Counted from the stretch's first letter, positions 47,549-59,388 are shown. The stretch is DNA of 64,000 nucleotides from Synaphobranchus kaupii (GCA_029718625.1 CM056376.1:24775130-24839129), one strand, 5' to 3'. Notes: generated by a model not told the origin, from the letters alone. Translations and numbers: made by a program.

Positions 47549-48718
47549 CAGTTGAAGTCGGAAGTTTAAATACACTTAGGTTGAAGTCATAAAAACTATT
47601 TTTTAACCACTCCACAGATTTCATGTTCGTAAATTATAGTGTTGGCAAGTCAGTTAGGACATCTACTTTGTGCATGACACAAGTAATTTTTCCAACAATT
47701 GCTTACAGACAGATTATTTCACTTTTAATTCACTATATCACAATTCCAATGGGTCGGACGTTTACATACACTAAGTTGACTGTGCCTCTAAATTTTTTAT
47801 ATTTCTAATATTTAATAATATCCTTTGCATGCCATGACTTCCTGATGTCTGTGACCCAACAACATCAAAAGACTCTTGATATCTTATTTTCTGGTACTCT
47901 TACAAGTGATACTATAACTTCTCTGCATTTGAATGGATCTCTATGGGAATTGGGGGGTGGGACTAGATTTAGCTGTAAATTACACTGGAACAGTATGGAA
48001 ACACATGATTGGCTAAATGGCTCTAAGTCATGAAGGGTCTGACGTATCAAACAAGCCTTAAATCATCACTCTGCTGCCAGAAATACAGTAGATATGGATG
48101 GATAACTTGAAGGGTTTCTTCTCCTGACTTATTTTTCCATAGAGTTCAATAGGAACATTTGTCAGGAGAAACAACCCTTAAATTGATCCATCCATATCTA
48201 CTGCATATCTGGTAGCAGAGTGATGGTTTAAGGCTTGTTTGATACCTCAGACCCTTGATGACTTACAGCCATTTTACCAATCATGTATTCTATACTGTTC
48301 CAGTGTAATCTACAGCTAAATCTAGTCCCACCCCCCCACCCCCCATTCCCATAGAGATCCATTCAAATGCAGAGATGTTAGCCTATAATATCGCTTGTAA
48401 GAGTACCAAAAGGAAGATATCAAGAGTCTTTTGATGTTGTTGGGTCACAGACATCAGGAAATCATGGCATGCAAATGATATTATTAAATATTAGAAATAT
48501 TAAAAATTTAGAGGCACAGTCAACTTAGTGTATGTAAACTTCCGACCCACTGGAATTGTGATATAGTGGATTAAAAGTGAAATAATCCGTCTTGTGTCAT
48601 GCACAAAGTAGATGTCCTAACTGACTTGCCAACACTATAGTTTGCGAACAAGAAATCAGTGGAGTGGTTAAAAATTAGTTTTAATGACTAAGTGTATGTA
48701 AACTTCAGACTTCAACTG
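47549..48718. mobile_element. palindromic MITE: Sleeping Beauty-type ends around the FB core (copy 4)
   Basis: Each arm begins with Sleeping Beauty-type IR/DR sequence: the outer cagttgaagtc.gaagtttaa, the spacer ggcaagtcagttaggacatc, then an inner gtcggacgtttacatacact and aagttgactgtgcctctaaa. At about 47820 it switches to the FB core (atatcctttgcatgccatga) and runs to a centre near 48140. The second arm is the inverse of all this and ends at 48718, followed by TA. The FB core here has none of the outer sequence seen in FB copies 1 and 2. Confidence 0.9.
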
Positions 48719-48720
48719 TA

Positions 48721-49621
48721 TGTTGTATTCCATCAGCATAAGAAAGCATAGATGTGACTTATTTTAATGGCAGTATTTCTCCATATATGAGGAACACTTA
48801 ACTAAGCCAGTGGAGGCAGAGACCATTTGGATGTTTAAGACCAGCATTTATACAGTGTTGATACCTTCTGTGGCCCTCAAGCTGACAAACTTAGATGGGC
48901 TGAATGGCCAGTCCACATCATCAAACTTTATTATAACCATATAAATGGAAAGAACCATGGAGCTCAAGATGAGTGATAAAATATTATTATACAGTTTTTA
49001 CTTGCTGAAACATTTGGATACATTTTACACTCTTCAACCATGCATACTTTTAAATCTGAAGTCCATTGGACTCATTCAATAGGTCAGTGAAACTACAATA
49101 GTTGCCTGTGGTTGTTTTCATGAAAGCATTTCATTCAGTAATATAAACCTGTAATATTCCTGTTTTGTGTAGGGGACGGTCAAGTTGATTTAGGAATTTG
49201 TCACTCTGCTCGGACCAAAACTGACAGCGGCTGGAATGCCTGACAAATTCAACGGAACGGACTTTGACTCCGTGTTCTGGAAAGTAGTCTTCATCACTGT
49301 CCTCCTAACACTGTTGGTCATTATGTTCTGGATAGGTAAGGTGAACTTCCTGGCCCATTTAAGTCATCGCAGCCATAAGCTGTCAATCACTGCCTCTCTA
49401 GAACTGACCACAGCTTTTTGCTCCTCACAGTAAGAAAATAAAGAAAAACATTGTATGAATTTATATCAGTGATACAATGAAAGGACATGTTATTTCAACC
49501 CTTTAATTGGTTTATGCAGCTTTTCTTGGCAATAATTATGTAATAACATCTCTCTTTCATTTTATCTGTGTTAATTAGAGCTCTCTGCAGATATTCCTTC
49601 TGTTAAGACAGAATTTCACTT
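48721..49621 (+). pseudogene. cabp7: captured cabp7 fragment: exon 3 with intron flanks
   Basis: Inverted copy of 1338-2253. The exon-like part is 49173-49283: it keeps the ttttgtgtag acceptor, but two bases are lost in the DFEEF codons (gatttaggaa against gattttgaggaa), and the splice donor is changed from AAG|GTAG to AAAGTAG. The frame is thus broken and splicing at the old donor unlikely. The start coincides with the TA at the edge of the Sleeping Beauty-type end; the other edge joins that end's inner sequence with one or two bases of microhomology. No promoter or start of its own is seen. Confidence 0.9.
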
Positions 49622-49796
49622 AAAAGTTAAATAATCTGTCTGTAAACAATTGTTGGAAAAAATTACTTGTGTCATGCACAAAGTAGATGTCCTGACTTGC
49701 CAACACTATTGTTTGCTAACATGAAATTTGTGGAGTGGTTAAAAATATGTTTTAATGACTTCAACCTAAGTGTATGTAAACTTCAGACTTCAACTG
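49622..49796 (-). mobile_element. lone Sleeping Beauty-type right end
   Basis: 175 bp matching the outer part of the arms at 47549 and 48718: ataatctgtctgtaaacaat, gtgtcatgcacaaagtagat, tgacttgccaacactat and a terminal acttcagacttcaactg, then TA. It is truncated inward, exactly where the cabp7 fragment begins. Confidence 0.88.
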
Positions 49797-49798
49797 TA

Positions 49799-51918
49799 TA
49801 TGCAGACACTAGAAATATGTTTAATAATCCCGTTTTGATCAAAGGTCAAAACAAAGGAAGCCTTTATAAAAATAATTTTTTCATATCTCTGGTGAGTTAG
49901 CTTAGCCAGACTCTTCCATTACATTATCATATAAATGTAAAACAGCCCTTAAGTGGGGAAAAGCAAGAGCTGGCAAACAACTCATTTTGTCCAAAAAATG
50001 CTTTGACTGTCTCTTTGGACGTTCGGTCCAAGTTGTCTCATGCTTATAGCTGGTTAGCGTATCACTTCGGTGGATGTTCAGTTGTAATCAAGCTTTGAAG
50101 GTCAGTGGCTCTGTAAAAAAAAAAAAAACAAAGCGCTCTCTGGGACCTTTCCCCACTGGCTCTTCCGATTCTAATTTGCATTTCACCTCAGCAAGACAAG
50201 AGCGACGCTACACTGGTGACCGCCGCTGATAAAGTTGCTCCTCCAAATTTGTCATCTCCACTGAAGCTTTTCAAACAATTTCCCCGGCTGTGTACCGGCT
50301 GGAGGACTTGATTTGAATAAATAACGGTAAACACTAACTTGTTTAGCGGGATGCGAATTACAGTGCAGAGCCACGGAGACAGCCTCGAGCTGAAAGATGA
50401 TGGATAGAAAAAACGTCGTCTTTCACAGACGAGCAGACAGCTGTCTCGCGGATGCGCAGCTTCGTTGGGTACGATTATGATGCATCATGACCGCTTTTGG
50501 TTTGGAAGGGGCCGGGTGGTGGGGGGGTGTCTAAATCATGTATTTGTTGTACGATTTCCAGTTCGTTGTGTCATTAATTCATCTTGATGTGCTTCTTGCG
50601 TAGGCTGCATCAAAATGGCTTCTGTAATTACATTATTATGTGGCTTTGCGTGGGTGACTGTTTTTATATCGTTGTCGTGGGTTTGTATTTTCGATTTATT
50701 TGTATTTTGTCGCAGCTGAGCATATAGATTTTTTACAAACATCTCTCAGACTTACTGTTTCACAAATGTCAACTGACATCAGCATCAGCAAAACCACAGG
50801 GGCTGATAGCCTAATCCTCGTTTTCAACAGCCATCACAGCACTCATGACACAGCCGGCCCTGAAAAATTCAAGCGCGGTGTTGCGCTCCTTAAAATATTT
50901 CTGAAACATTTCTGAAGCCAGCCATTCCTGTCCCACATATCTCCAGCAGCGTTGCTGATCGCGTTTATCGTGAAGCATGCTTCCGGTCCCCAGGCGAAGC
51001 TCAGGCGGACTGCATCGAGGTTGTCAGAGGACAGCCGGCGCTTTTTTAAGTGTGGAGTCAGTTATTCAGGGACTCTTCCATTCCGCAGAGGCGCTGGGAC
51101 AGGCCTGGATGTGGTAGCGGCACTCGTCTTCTGAAAAAAATAAAAAATAAAAATAATGAAAAGGTTTCTGGTGCATCACCAACAAGCAAACGCAGCCCAG
51201 CTCCCAAGTGGCACAGATTTGATCTCATGAATCAAAATAATGCAAAACAGAGTTCAAGCGAGTCTTTGAAGATATTCCTGGTAACATCCCGACATACTTC
51301 CGCACATCAGCAGTGCACTGTTTCTGTTTTCTGAAAGATGTGGTACACACACAAAAAAAAATCACAAATCGTGCATCTACTAATTACTGTATATGTAACA
51401 GAAAATATGAACTCACACATTCTATAGTAGTAATGTTTGATGTCCACTGGGTGTTTATGTTTAAACTATGACATGTAATTAAGACTTTGCAGCAACCTAT
51501 CTTGCTGTATTTTGTTTTTGCCTTATCATACTGACAGATGACAATCATTCTGTCAGTTGTGTAGCTGGACATAGACCAGTATAAAGGTCCCAACAACAAG
51601 ATACCTTGAGCTTTTATACTGATCTATGTCCAGATAGATACTTCTATGAGGAAATGATAATTTCCATATTAACTATGAATCTTGTACAGTGTACAAATTT
51701 AAACTCGTTCGGCAGCCGGGACACTGCACATTATAAAGGGACTTTGGTTATATGAGCAAGTCCATTTAACCTCAATTTCTGCAGTGAACGCCCATCTGCG
51801 TAATTGAACAGTGTCAAGCCAACAGTGTCAAGCCAAGTCACCCTGCATAAAGATGGCCCTTGAGTAAATAATACATGTAATGATTACAGATGCATTTCTA
51901 TTCTGTTTTCCATTACAT
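49799..51918. other. no recognised gene; small hairpin
   Basis: A CpG-bearing patch at 50140-50500 and another at 50940-51140 show no recognisable coding exon. A hairpin-forming pair ggacatagaccagtataaa / tttatactgatctatgtcc lies at 51568-51632. Confidence 0.4.
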
Positions 51919-52697
51919 TGGCCTGGATTCAATCAACATTGGTCCTTAAAGGTTGTATCAGCGATTTTGGGTGGAAACATAAATGATCACATTCATCTGA
52001 TTTTTCCTCACGATCCGCTAGCTGCCCGCCCCATAAGCAGGCCGTCAAAAAACCGCGTCTCTGTAGGCAGCCTATGCTCCGAGATCGTGCACAAAAACAA
52101 TGGTACTACCAACTACTCAAAACCAAAATAAACAGTATTCCAACCAATCACAATGATCTGCACAAACGTGACGTCACTTCTGAAGCGAAATCCCAAACAA
52201 ACATACTTATGAATAATTATGTTATGTTTTAAAAAATAGTGTTCAAGCATCCAGAATTATAACCACGTTAATAACGTTTGTAAGAAACCAAACCGTTTGT
52301 AAATCCGTCAAGATTTCAGCGAGATAAGAGTATTAGCGTTTGTGCAGATCATTGTGATTGGTTGGAATACTGTTTATTTTGGTTTTGAGTAGTTGGTAGT
52401 ACCATTGTTTTTGTGTACGATCTCGGAGCATAGGCTGCCTACAGAGACGCGGTTTTTTGACGGCCTGCTTATGGGGCGGGCAGCTAGCGGATCGTGAGGA
52501 AAAATCAGATGAATGTGATCATTTATGTTTCCACCCAAAATCGCTGATACAACCTTTAACCTTGACTCATAATCAAATGCGAGTTGCTTTTTTTTTTCAC
52601 CACAAACACACTTAGTGAGTTCAGCAATCACCAGCATTAACATGTGTGTGTATTTCTGAGCCAAAATGAAGGACAAATGTTAATTGAATCCCGATTC
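51919..52697. mobile_element. outer MITE hosting a nested TTAA element
   Basis: Left end ggcctggattcaatcaacat and right end the approximate inverse (atgttaattgaatcccgatt), four or so mismatches in 20. The middle is occupied by the TTAA element at 51950-52555. A related left end phrase is at about 10231. Confidence 0.5.
51950..52555. mobile_element. TTAA-flanked foldback MITE, near-perfect 218-bp arms
   Basis: The arms 51950-52167 and 52338-52555 begin aggttgtatcagcgattttg and are inverse copies; only one mismatch was noticed (gatcgtgcac against gatcgtacac). TTAA flanks both sides (51946-51949, 52556-52559). The 170-bp loop is single copy and AT-rich. Target and structure fit piggyBac/Kolobok-type non-autonomous elements. 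The 83- and 100-aa open frames in the two arms share an identical C-terminus because the arms are the same sequence. Confidence 0.9.
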
Positions 52698-52739
52698 TTG
52701 TTTGTGTAATCCGAAATGTGACCTAAGATTATATTTCAT

Positions 52740-52885
52740 TACAGGCATTTAGCAGACGCTCTTATCCAGAGCGACTTAGACAGCTTTCAGCATTTTCTTT
52801 TTACATAGTATCCATTTATACAGCTGGATATATATTGAAGCAATTCAGGTTTAGTACCATTGCACTACACTACAGTGCCACCCAC
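52740..52885 (-). repeat. tRNA-type SINE, 3' part
   Basis: Reads in inverse orientation aatgcctgtaat, agacgctcttatccagagcg, atccatttatacagctggat and gaagcaattcaggttta: the same family as 33600-33990, here lacking the full tRNA-like head. Confidence 0.75.
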
Positions 52886-55560
52886 AAGATTAAGTGGCAC
52901 TGCAGCCACACCGCAGTTACCTCGGTGCCTGTGGTGAATTCCTACGCAGTCAGGGGGCGGGGCAGAGGTCATGACGCTTGACGGGCGGTGTGCAGTGGAT
53001 GATGTAACACCCTGACAGGAAGTTGCTCGCTGCTTGGATGGATGACTCAGACAACTTGGGAAATGGAAGCAGATTACACAGCCCACTCATTAGCTGCTAC
53101 TATTGCCGACCCACGTTCACATGCGCACACGCACACAGATTACCCAGGCACGGCTGAGCGGTCTCCAAATGCGGCTGTGCCATGTTCACGTGTTCAGGGT
53201 TACAATGAACGCACTGAGATAAACAGACCGTACGGCCAGGCTTTGGCGAAGGGCACCAATCCTCCGGAACATTCTTAAACAAGCGCGGAACATTTCCAGA
53301 ACGGTATGCCACAGTTTCTTAAGTGTAATTCCTGAACCAGCGACCATCATACAGTGTAGATCTGACCTTTCAGGGAATCAAATGAGTCAACGACCTTAAG
53401 TCTGCTACACTCTACACACATTTTAGCCTCCAGTTCAGTTCCTTTATCTGCTCTTCATAGTCTCGCCGTGACTCTTTTGTAAAGCTGAAGCGTATGCACT
53501 CTGCAATCAGGCCACGGTTCAAAACCTTAACTCGTAATGCGTCATGTCCTAAAAGCACTGATAACCATTCCAGCAAAGCGCCACTGGAGCAGCTCCTGGA
53601 TGTTGAGTCTTCACAGAACGGGACCTTTCAGAAGCCGGGATAAAATACCAACTGCCAACGTAAAATAACCCGCCAGGGACATATGGAAATGAACTCTGGA
53701 TAACACGACTGTTTATTCACAGCTGAAAAACTGCTTCATGCAAACAGTTGGTGGCTTTAAGTGTCACCGCTAGAATTTTAACTGGGCTTGGCTGGAGTCC
53801 ATGTTTCCTTGAGTGGATCCTTAATGATGATAAATTTCTTATTCATATCCCTAAATCTACATCTACTAACACAATGTTGTGTGACCAGGTGTTGTTGACT
53901 TCTAATAACTTTAGAGGTAAAAAAAAAATTTAAAAAAAGATACAAATTATTTTCTAGCATACTTCGAAATATTAGTTTCATCAGTCCCGGTTCTGCATTC
54001 AAGAATTTAAAATAAACCATGAAGAGATATTTAAACTTATGAGAAGTTTAATCATCAGTGCTGCTATATTCAGATGAGAAATTCATTTTTATTTATTTAT
54101 TTACTTTATTCTTTTGCAGTTGGGTAAGCCTAGTTTTGTGCAAACATAAATTTCCACATTTAACCATTGAATCATATTCAAAGCCTTGCTGCCATGTACC
54201 CAGAAAACACTGAAATTGCCTCAAAACGATGCAATTTACATAATTACGTGATGTGATGCATACACTTCTTAAGCTCTTTTTTCATATGTTCAATCATCCA
54301 TGATGTCAGAGCTCAAATTCACACCGACTCTACTGCACGTGTAAAAGGGTTACATCTTCTGGTTATTTTTATTTAGAGAATGCAAAGAAAGTCCTCCATT
54401 GTGGCTTTTTTCAGAGTAAGATGTGAAAGGGGGTGGCCATGTAACTGAATAGCAAATGTCTGGATAGTGATGAGGTTTTCTACACCATGCACTAAGAAAG
54501 CTTTGAAATGTACTGAACGTTTCAGTAAAGAGAAGATCTTTTTAAAGTTGATATAACTGGAAAAAACACAAAACTAGCTAACATCTTTGAAGAATGAATC
54601 TTTCTTTAAAATGGTATTGCACGTTAGAAATAAGGCCATTATTTGACTGCAATTTCTCGTCAAATTTTTAGCAGTAGCACACTATTTGGGCAGTCAAAAA
54701 AATGTTTCAGCTGTATGTTTCACATAGAAAAACTTTGCCAAGAGTAAAACCATTTAAAGTAGTTGAATATTGAAGATCAATTTGGAACTTGAATGGCCTA
54801 GATTCCAAAAGTGGTTTCACTGTGCATATTCACAGGAATAATGAAACCTTGTAGCACAGAGCAGAGTGAATAGTATTGTACATTAAGGGTCTAAACGTGA
54901 CAGGTACAATGCAATGGTCACCACGTTTGTGGTGATTTTTGTTTCCCAGATCTGATGCCCATGAACAGGCTTCCAGCTACAAGAACAGGTGTCCAACAGA
55001 GCAAAAGGGCTTTATGTTTTAAATGAAATGGGTCTAACAAGGCTAGTGACCTTTCCTATCAGTAAACTCCACTCGGAGGTCAAAACTTCCGACTGGAAAT
55101 TGAATTTTGATCCCTTTCACTCTGTGGGAAATAATGATGACTGATCAACAGTGCTATTGAAACGCAATGCGATTGTCCTCCTATATCACTCTGTTTATTT
55201 GAACAACTGATGTTGTTTTGTGTTGTTACACATTTAATTCTTGTTTCTTGCCTTTCGTTAGTGATTCTTGTTCTTATTGTTACCCATGTTTTCCAAGAAA
55301 CTGGCATATCTCCAGACAAATCTCAACTATTTAAACCTTTAAGGTTTAAACAAGCAGGCTTAGCTTTTACAGGAACTGAATCCAAATGTTCACCCATATA
55401 ACAGTGCAAGAATAAAAGAAAAAACAAAACAATTCCCAACTTTTTCAACCTTAACTAACTTTGCTTTGGGAGTCTCTAATCACGTTACACCCATGGATTA
55501 CACACATTGCACTGGTGGATCACACTGATTGCACATGCTAATGAGTCTCTGCAGCCAACC
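52886..55560. other. no recognised gene
   Basis: Intergenic sequence. Open frames up to 80 aa are without domains. No repeat family was recognised. Confidence 0.4.
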
Positions 55561-56400
55561 TCAATGAATTTAGGGATGGGGGAGAAAAGCGTTGGAGCTT
55601 AAAATATTGGCTTTGTTTTGTTCTTGGGGATTAAATTTTGTTGTGATTTTCTTTGGCATTTGTTATCACACATGCAAATGTCTCATGGTTTTGGTAGCCT
55701 CTTGTTGTTTCTGCAGTCGTTCTCTCTCGGAGCGGCACAGGGGCGTTCTTGCCTTATTTTTCCATCGTCCCTTCCGGGCTTTCGTTCTCTCCAGGCACTT
55801 ATTCTTTTCACCTGTTCTAGGTTACCTGCCGGCTATAAAAGCTCTGAGCTTCCGTTTTCCAGTGCTTTGGTGTTTTCTTCGTGTTGACACGTAGCCAGTA
55901 AACAGTATAGGATTTAGGCATCAAATGGTGACTGCTTTGCTCCATCGCCTTGCTTTGGAGTAACGCAGGACTGAGCCTTTGTTGCGTTAGAGTTTCCTTT
56001 TAGGATCCTGTTTCGCTTTTGCATTCTCTGTCCCTTGGTCCTATTCGCCTGTGCTGTTCTCTCTGAGACCGTTCCTGCTTTTTCTTTCCTTTCCACCTCT
56101 CTGTTTGCACTACTCTCTCGTATTGAGGGTGAGAGGTTTTCCTTTTCTTTCTTTTACTACACTCAGAGCTACGAGCCTATTTCGGCCAGTTTTCCGGGCC
56201 GCCTTATTTTCTATTCTTTTATCTCTCTACTTTTCTACTCTCCGGTATCGAGAGTGAGAGGTTATTTTCCTTTTTATACCTATACTCAAGCCTATGAGTT
56301 TTTTTGCCCATTATTCTCTGGGTTGTTATAATTTCTCCTCCGTTTCTAGTACCTCTGTTTTGTTCCTCCAGGCTCCCCATTATAGAACACCGAAGCCAGT
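55561..56400 (+). mobile_element. probable Gypsy 5' LTR and leader
   Basis: Directly upstream of the gag relic. Contains a TATA-like ggctataaaagc (about 55831-55842), pyrimidine-rich sequence and the leader running to the gag start at 56401. The exact LTR borders and primer-binding site were not fixed and no 3' LTR was seen. Confidence 0.45.
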
Positions 56401-57045
56401 ATGGAAGGACCGGCGACACCACAGGGAGTTAATAAAGCGCTGGCCAGTCAGGGCGCTACAGGGGGTACTACTGAAGAGGGCATTCTTGCCCTCAAGATAC
56501 AGCAAGGCCAGCTGATGGAGCAGCTGTGGTATCAGGGAGACTGTCTCCGCGGGTTGGCAGAGAGAATTTGCTTATTAACTATCGCAGTCAATCCACCCAC
56601 AGTTGCACAAGCACCAGTAAACCCCGTTCCCTTGCCATGCACTAAGCTCCAATTGCCGCCCCACTATAATGGGGAACCAGGGAAGTGTCGGGTTTTCTCA
56701 CCCAGTGCTTGATATTTTTTTCAGGCACAGCCTTCCCGGTTTTCCACACAAGAGTCCCGGGTAGCCTTTATTTTACGTGACCTGATTAAATTGATGGAAG
56801 AGATGCAGTTAGTTGTCGATCATGACGTCTCTGGTCAGGAAGCCGCCATGAGACTAACTCGTCTTCACCAGGGTACCGACATAGTGGCGGCATTTTGCAT
56901 CACGTTTTGAGCACTGGCAGGGGAGACAGGATGGCCTGACGATCCGCTTAAGTCTCTATTTCTTAATGCGTTGTCCAGTTGAGCAGTTGAGTGTTTCATA
57001 GACGCTAAATGGGCCAGGGAATTAAAGATTCCCATACACCCCATC
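56401..57045 (+). pseudogene. Ty3/Gypsy gag relic
   Basis: Opens with MEGPATPQGVNKALAS at 56401 and stays open to 56712, with the gag phrase LQLPPHYNGEPGKCRVF. It then breaks by frameshift. Further gag sequence follows in other frames (AAMRLTRLHQGTDIVAAFCI, ALAGETGWPDD), with stops at several places. Gag of LTR retrotransposons packages the element RNA; this copy cannot. No CCHC knuckle was recognised: the region between gag and the protease remnant seems deleted. Confidence 0.8.
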
Positions 57046-58165
57046 ACTCGGCCCCATCTGGTCACTGCTCTCGATAGCCGCCCTTTGGGTTCTGGGACTA
57101 TTAAGGAGATCACGGGCCCCTTACTCATGTGCGCTTCCTTCCAGGGTCATTCAGAGAGGATAAAACATTTTTTAGTTGATTCTCCGGCTTACCCACTTGT
57201 TCTAGGACAGTCGTGGCTGGTTTTATACGACCCTCATGTTAATTGGGGTAGTGACAGGGGGCTTATTTGCCAGTGGGGCTCCCAGTGCAAGTCCCACTGC
57301 TGTGCTTTTATTAACCTCTATTCGGGTGGCGCCAGTGACCATTCTGAACTCAGCTCCGTTAGTGATCTGGAGGAGGCGGGGCTCCCTTTTGATCAGGATA
57401 CATTAGCCTCTCTAGAGGAAGAGGAGAGTCTGGCCTGGAATTCCTTTGCAGAGGGGATTTCTTCAGGGGAAGAGAACCTTCCTGATTCCGATTTCGATTG
57501 GGAATCGTCACCTGACTCTTTTTTCGACCCTGAGACTCCGGAGGTAGTAGGGGCGCTCAAGTTCTGCTTGCCTACTAATGTACCGGAGGAGTACGCTGAC
57601 CTTGCTGAGGTTTTTAGTAAGCAATGCGCCACTACCTTACCTCCTCATAGGTCGTATGACTGCGCTATTGAGTTGTATCTGGGTACTGTCCCTCCCAGGG
57701 GTTCTCTGTATTCTTTGTTGATTCCGGAGAGCGCAGCCATGAAATAATACATTGAGGAGTCTCTGGCTAACGGTTTCATCAGACCTTCCACTTCACCGGC
57801 CGGCGCTGGATTTTTTTTTGTTAAAAAAAAAAAGACGGAGGTCTGAGGCCCTGTATAGACTATCGGGGTCTCAATGACATCACTGTTAAGAACGGGTATC
57901 CTCTCCCACTCATGAACTCCGCATTCAAGTGCCTAGAGAGGGCGTTGGTCTTCTCCAAACTCAACCTTCGCAACGCCTACGATCTGGTGCGCATGCATGA
58001 GGGAGATGAGTGGAAGAAGGCTTTTAATACTCATAATGGACACTATGAGTACCTGGTCATACCGTTCGGGCTCACTAGCGCCCCCTCCGTCTTTCAGGCA
58101 TTAGTTAATGTGCTCAGAGAGATGCTGGAGAAAAGCCAGCCAAAAGACGTAACTCTCGTCAAGCC
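57046..58165 (+). pseudogene. Ty3/Gypsy protease remnant and partial reverse transcriptase
   Basis: 57040-57747 is open. It begins in the C-terminal part of a retropepsin (VTALDSRPLGSG, LVLGQSWLVLYDPHVNW) without the catalytic D-S/T-G triad. An acidic linker follows, then the reverse transcriptase start (CATTLPPHRSYDCAIEL). After a stop at 57745 and a frameshift in an A-run near 57825-57836 it resumes at 57843 with IDYRGLND and, in the frame from 57912, [20 protein letters not shown] and [16 protein letters not shown]. The palm catalytic YxDD is absent: the sequence jumps near 58125-58169 directly to the end of RNase H. Confidence 0.85.
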
Positions 58166-58168
58166 CGG

Positions 58169-59388
58169 TGGTCATTATTTTTTGCGCGTTTTAATTTCCT
58201 TATCACATACCGACCTGGTTCTAAGAACATTAAGCTGGGCGCGCTTTCTCGCATTTATGACCACCCGGACAGAGATCCACGTCCGGAACCTACCGTACCC
58301 GCCAAGCAAATTCTAGCCCCGGTTATGTGGGAAATCGAAGCAATCGTGCAGAAGGCATTGCGCTCGGATCCGGGCCCAGGCGGGGGTCCGTCTCACTCTC
58401 TGTTTGTCCCTCCCCATATTAGATCTCGGGTTCTACAATGGGGACACTCGTCTCAGCTGGCAGCTCATCTGGGCGTTCACCAGACAAGGGATTCTCTGCG
58501 GTTTTGGTGGCCAAACATGGAGAGAGATATGCAGGAGTTTGTCTCCACCTGTTCGGTTTGCGCCTGCAGCAAGGGTTCATGACTCTCACCCTCGGGGCTT
58601 CTGTGCCCTCTGCTGGTTCCCAGTCATCCTTGGAGCCATGTTGCCCTCGACTTGGTCACTGGTTTGCCCGCGTCCCAGGGTAACACGGTGATCTTAGTGG
58701 TCGTAGACAGGTTTTCCAAGGCGGCACACTTCATTGCCCTGCCTAAGCTGCCATCAGCTCCTGAGACCATGCAGCTTATGGTGGACCATGTGTTCAGAGT
58801 GCATGGCCTCCCCCTGGATGTAGTCTCAGATCGCAGCCCCCAATTCGCCGCTAGGTTCTGGCACTTCTTTTGTGCCCTGCTTGGGACGTCTGTCAGCTTG
58901 TCTTCCGGTTTTCATCCGGAGACCAATGGACAGACGGAGCGCACTAATCAGACCTTGGAGAGCACCCTTCGGTGCTTGACTGCCTCCAACCCCACATCCT
59001 GGAGTCGCCATCTCGCCTGGGCGGAGTACGCTCATAAAACGTTGCGCAATGCCTCCACAGGCCTCTCTCCTTTTGAGGCTCAGCTGGGTTATCAACCCCC
59101 GTTATTTCCTGAGTTGGAGAGGGAGGTGGAGGTACCATCCGCTGGTTCTTTCTTGCGGAGGTGCCGATCTGTTTGGAGGTATGTGCGTGCATCTCTCTTA
59201 TGCGCCACGGCTAAGCAAAAGGTTGCGGCCGACAGGCGTCATCGCCCAGCTCCTTTCTACCGGGTAGGGCAATGAGTGTGGCTCTCCACTCGGGACCTGC
59301 CCTTGCGAGTACAGTCCCACAAACTCGCGCCACGATTCGTGGGCCCTTTTAAGATCATCCAAAGGATAAACCTAGGCAGTCTCAAAAT
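58169..59388 (+). pseudogene. Ty3/Gypsy RNase H tail and integrase
   Basis: One frame runs from 58169 to 59275, broken only by a TGA at 58580-58582. It starts with the end of RNase H ([19 protein letters not shown]). Next comes the integrase zinc-binding H-H-C-C (H in GHSSQL, H in AHLGVHQT, CSVC in TCSVCACS). The core has catalytic D in LVVVDRFSKAAHF, D in DVVSDRSPQF and E in NGQTERTNQ, spaced as in DD35E integrases. A stop at 59273-59275 precedes a chromodomain-like stretch in the same frame ([20 protein letters not shown]). The element ends abruptly at about 59388 where a TTAA-type MITE begins, so the 3' end and LTR are gone. Confidence 0.88.

Larger units (their letters stand above)
47549..49796. 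mobile_element. composite Sleeping Beauty-type unit carrying a cabp7 fragment
   Basis: The outer left end cagttgaagtcggaagttt (47549) and outer right end inverse agtctgaagtttacatacac...cagttgaagtctg (to 49796) are Sleeping Beauty/Tdr-type termini. TA lies on both sides (47547-47548 and 49797-49798). From left to right the unit holds a full palindromic element (47549-48718), a TA, a 0.9-kb cabp7 copy (48721-49621) and a lone Sleeping Beauty-type right end (49622-49796). It is 2248 bp with no transposase, so it would need one supplied in trans. The alternative is two independent insertions flanking a duplicated gene fragment. Confidence 0.65.

Noticed and set aside
51880..52676. 83- and 100-aa frames sharing an identical C-terminal peptide
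   Set aside because: Again the two arms of an inverted repeat, not a gene pair.
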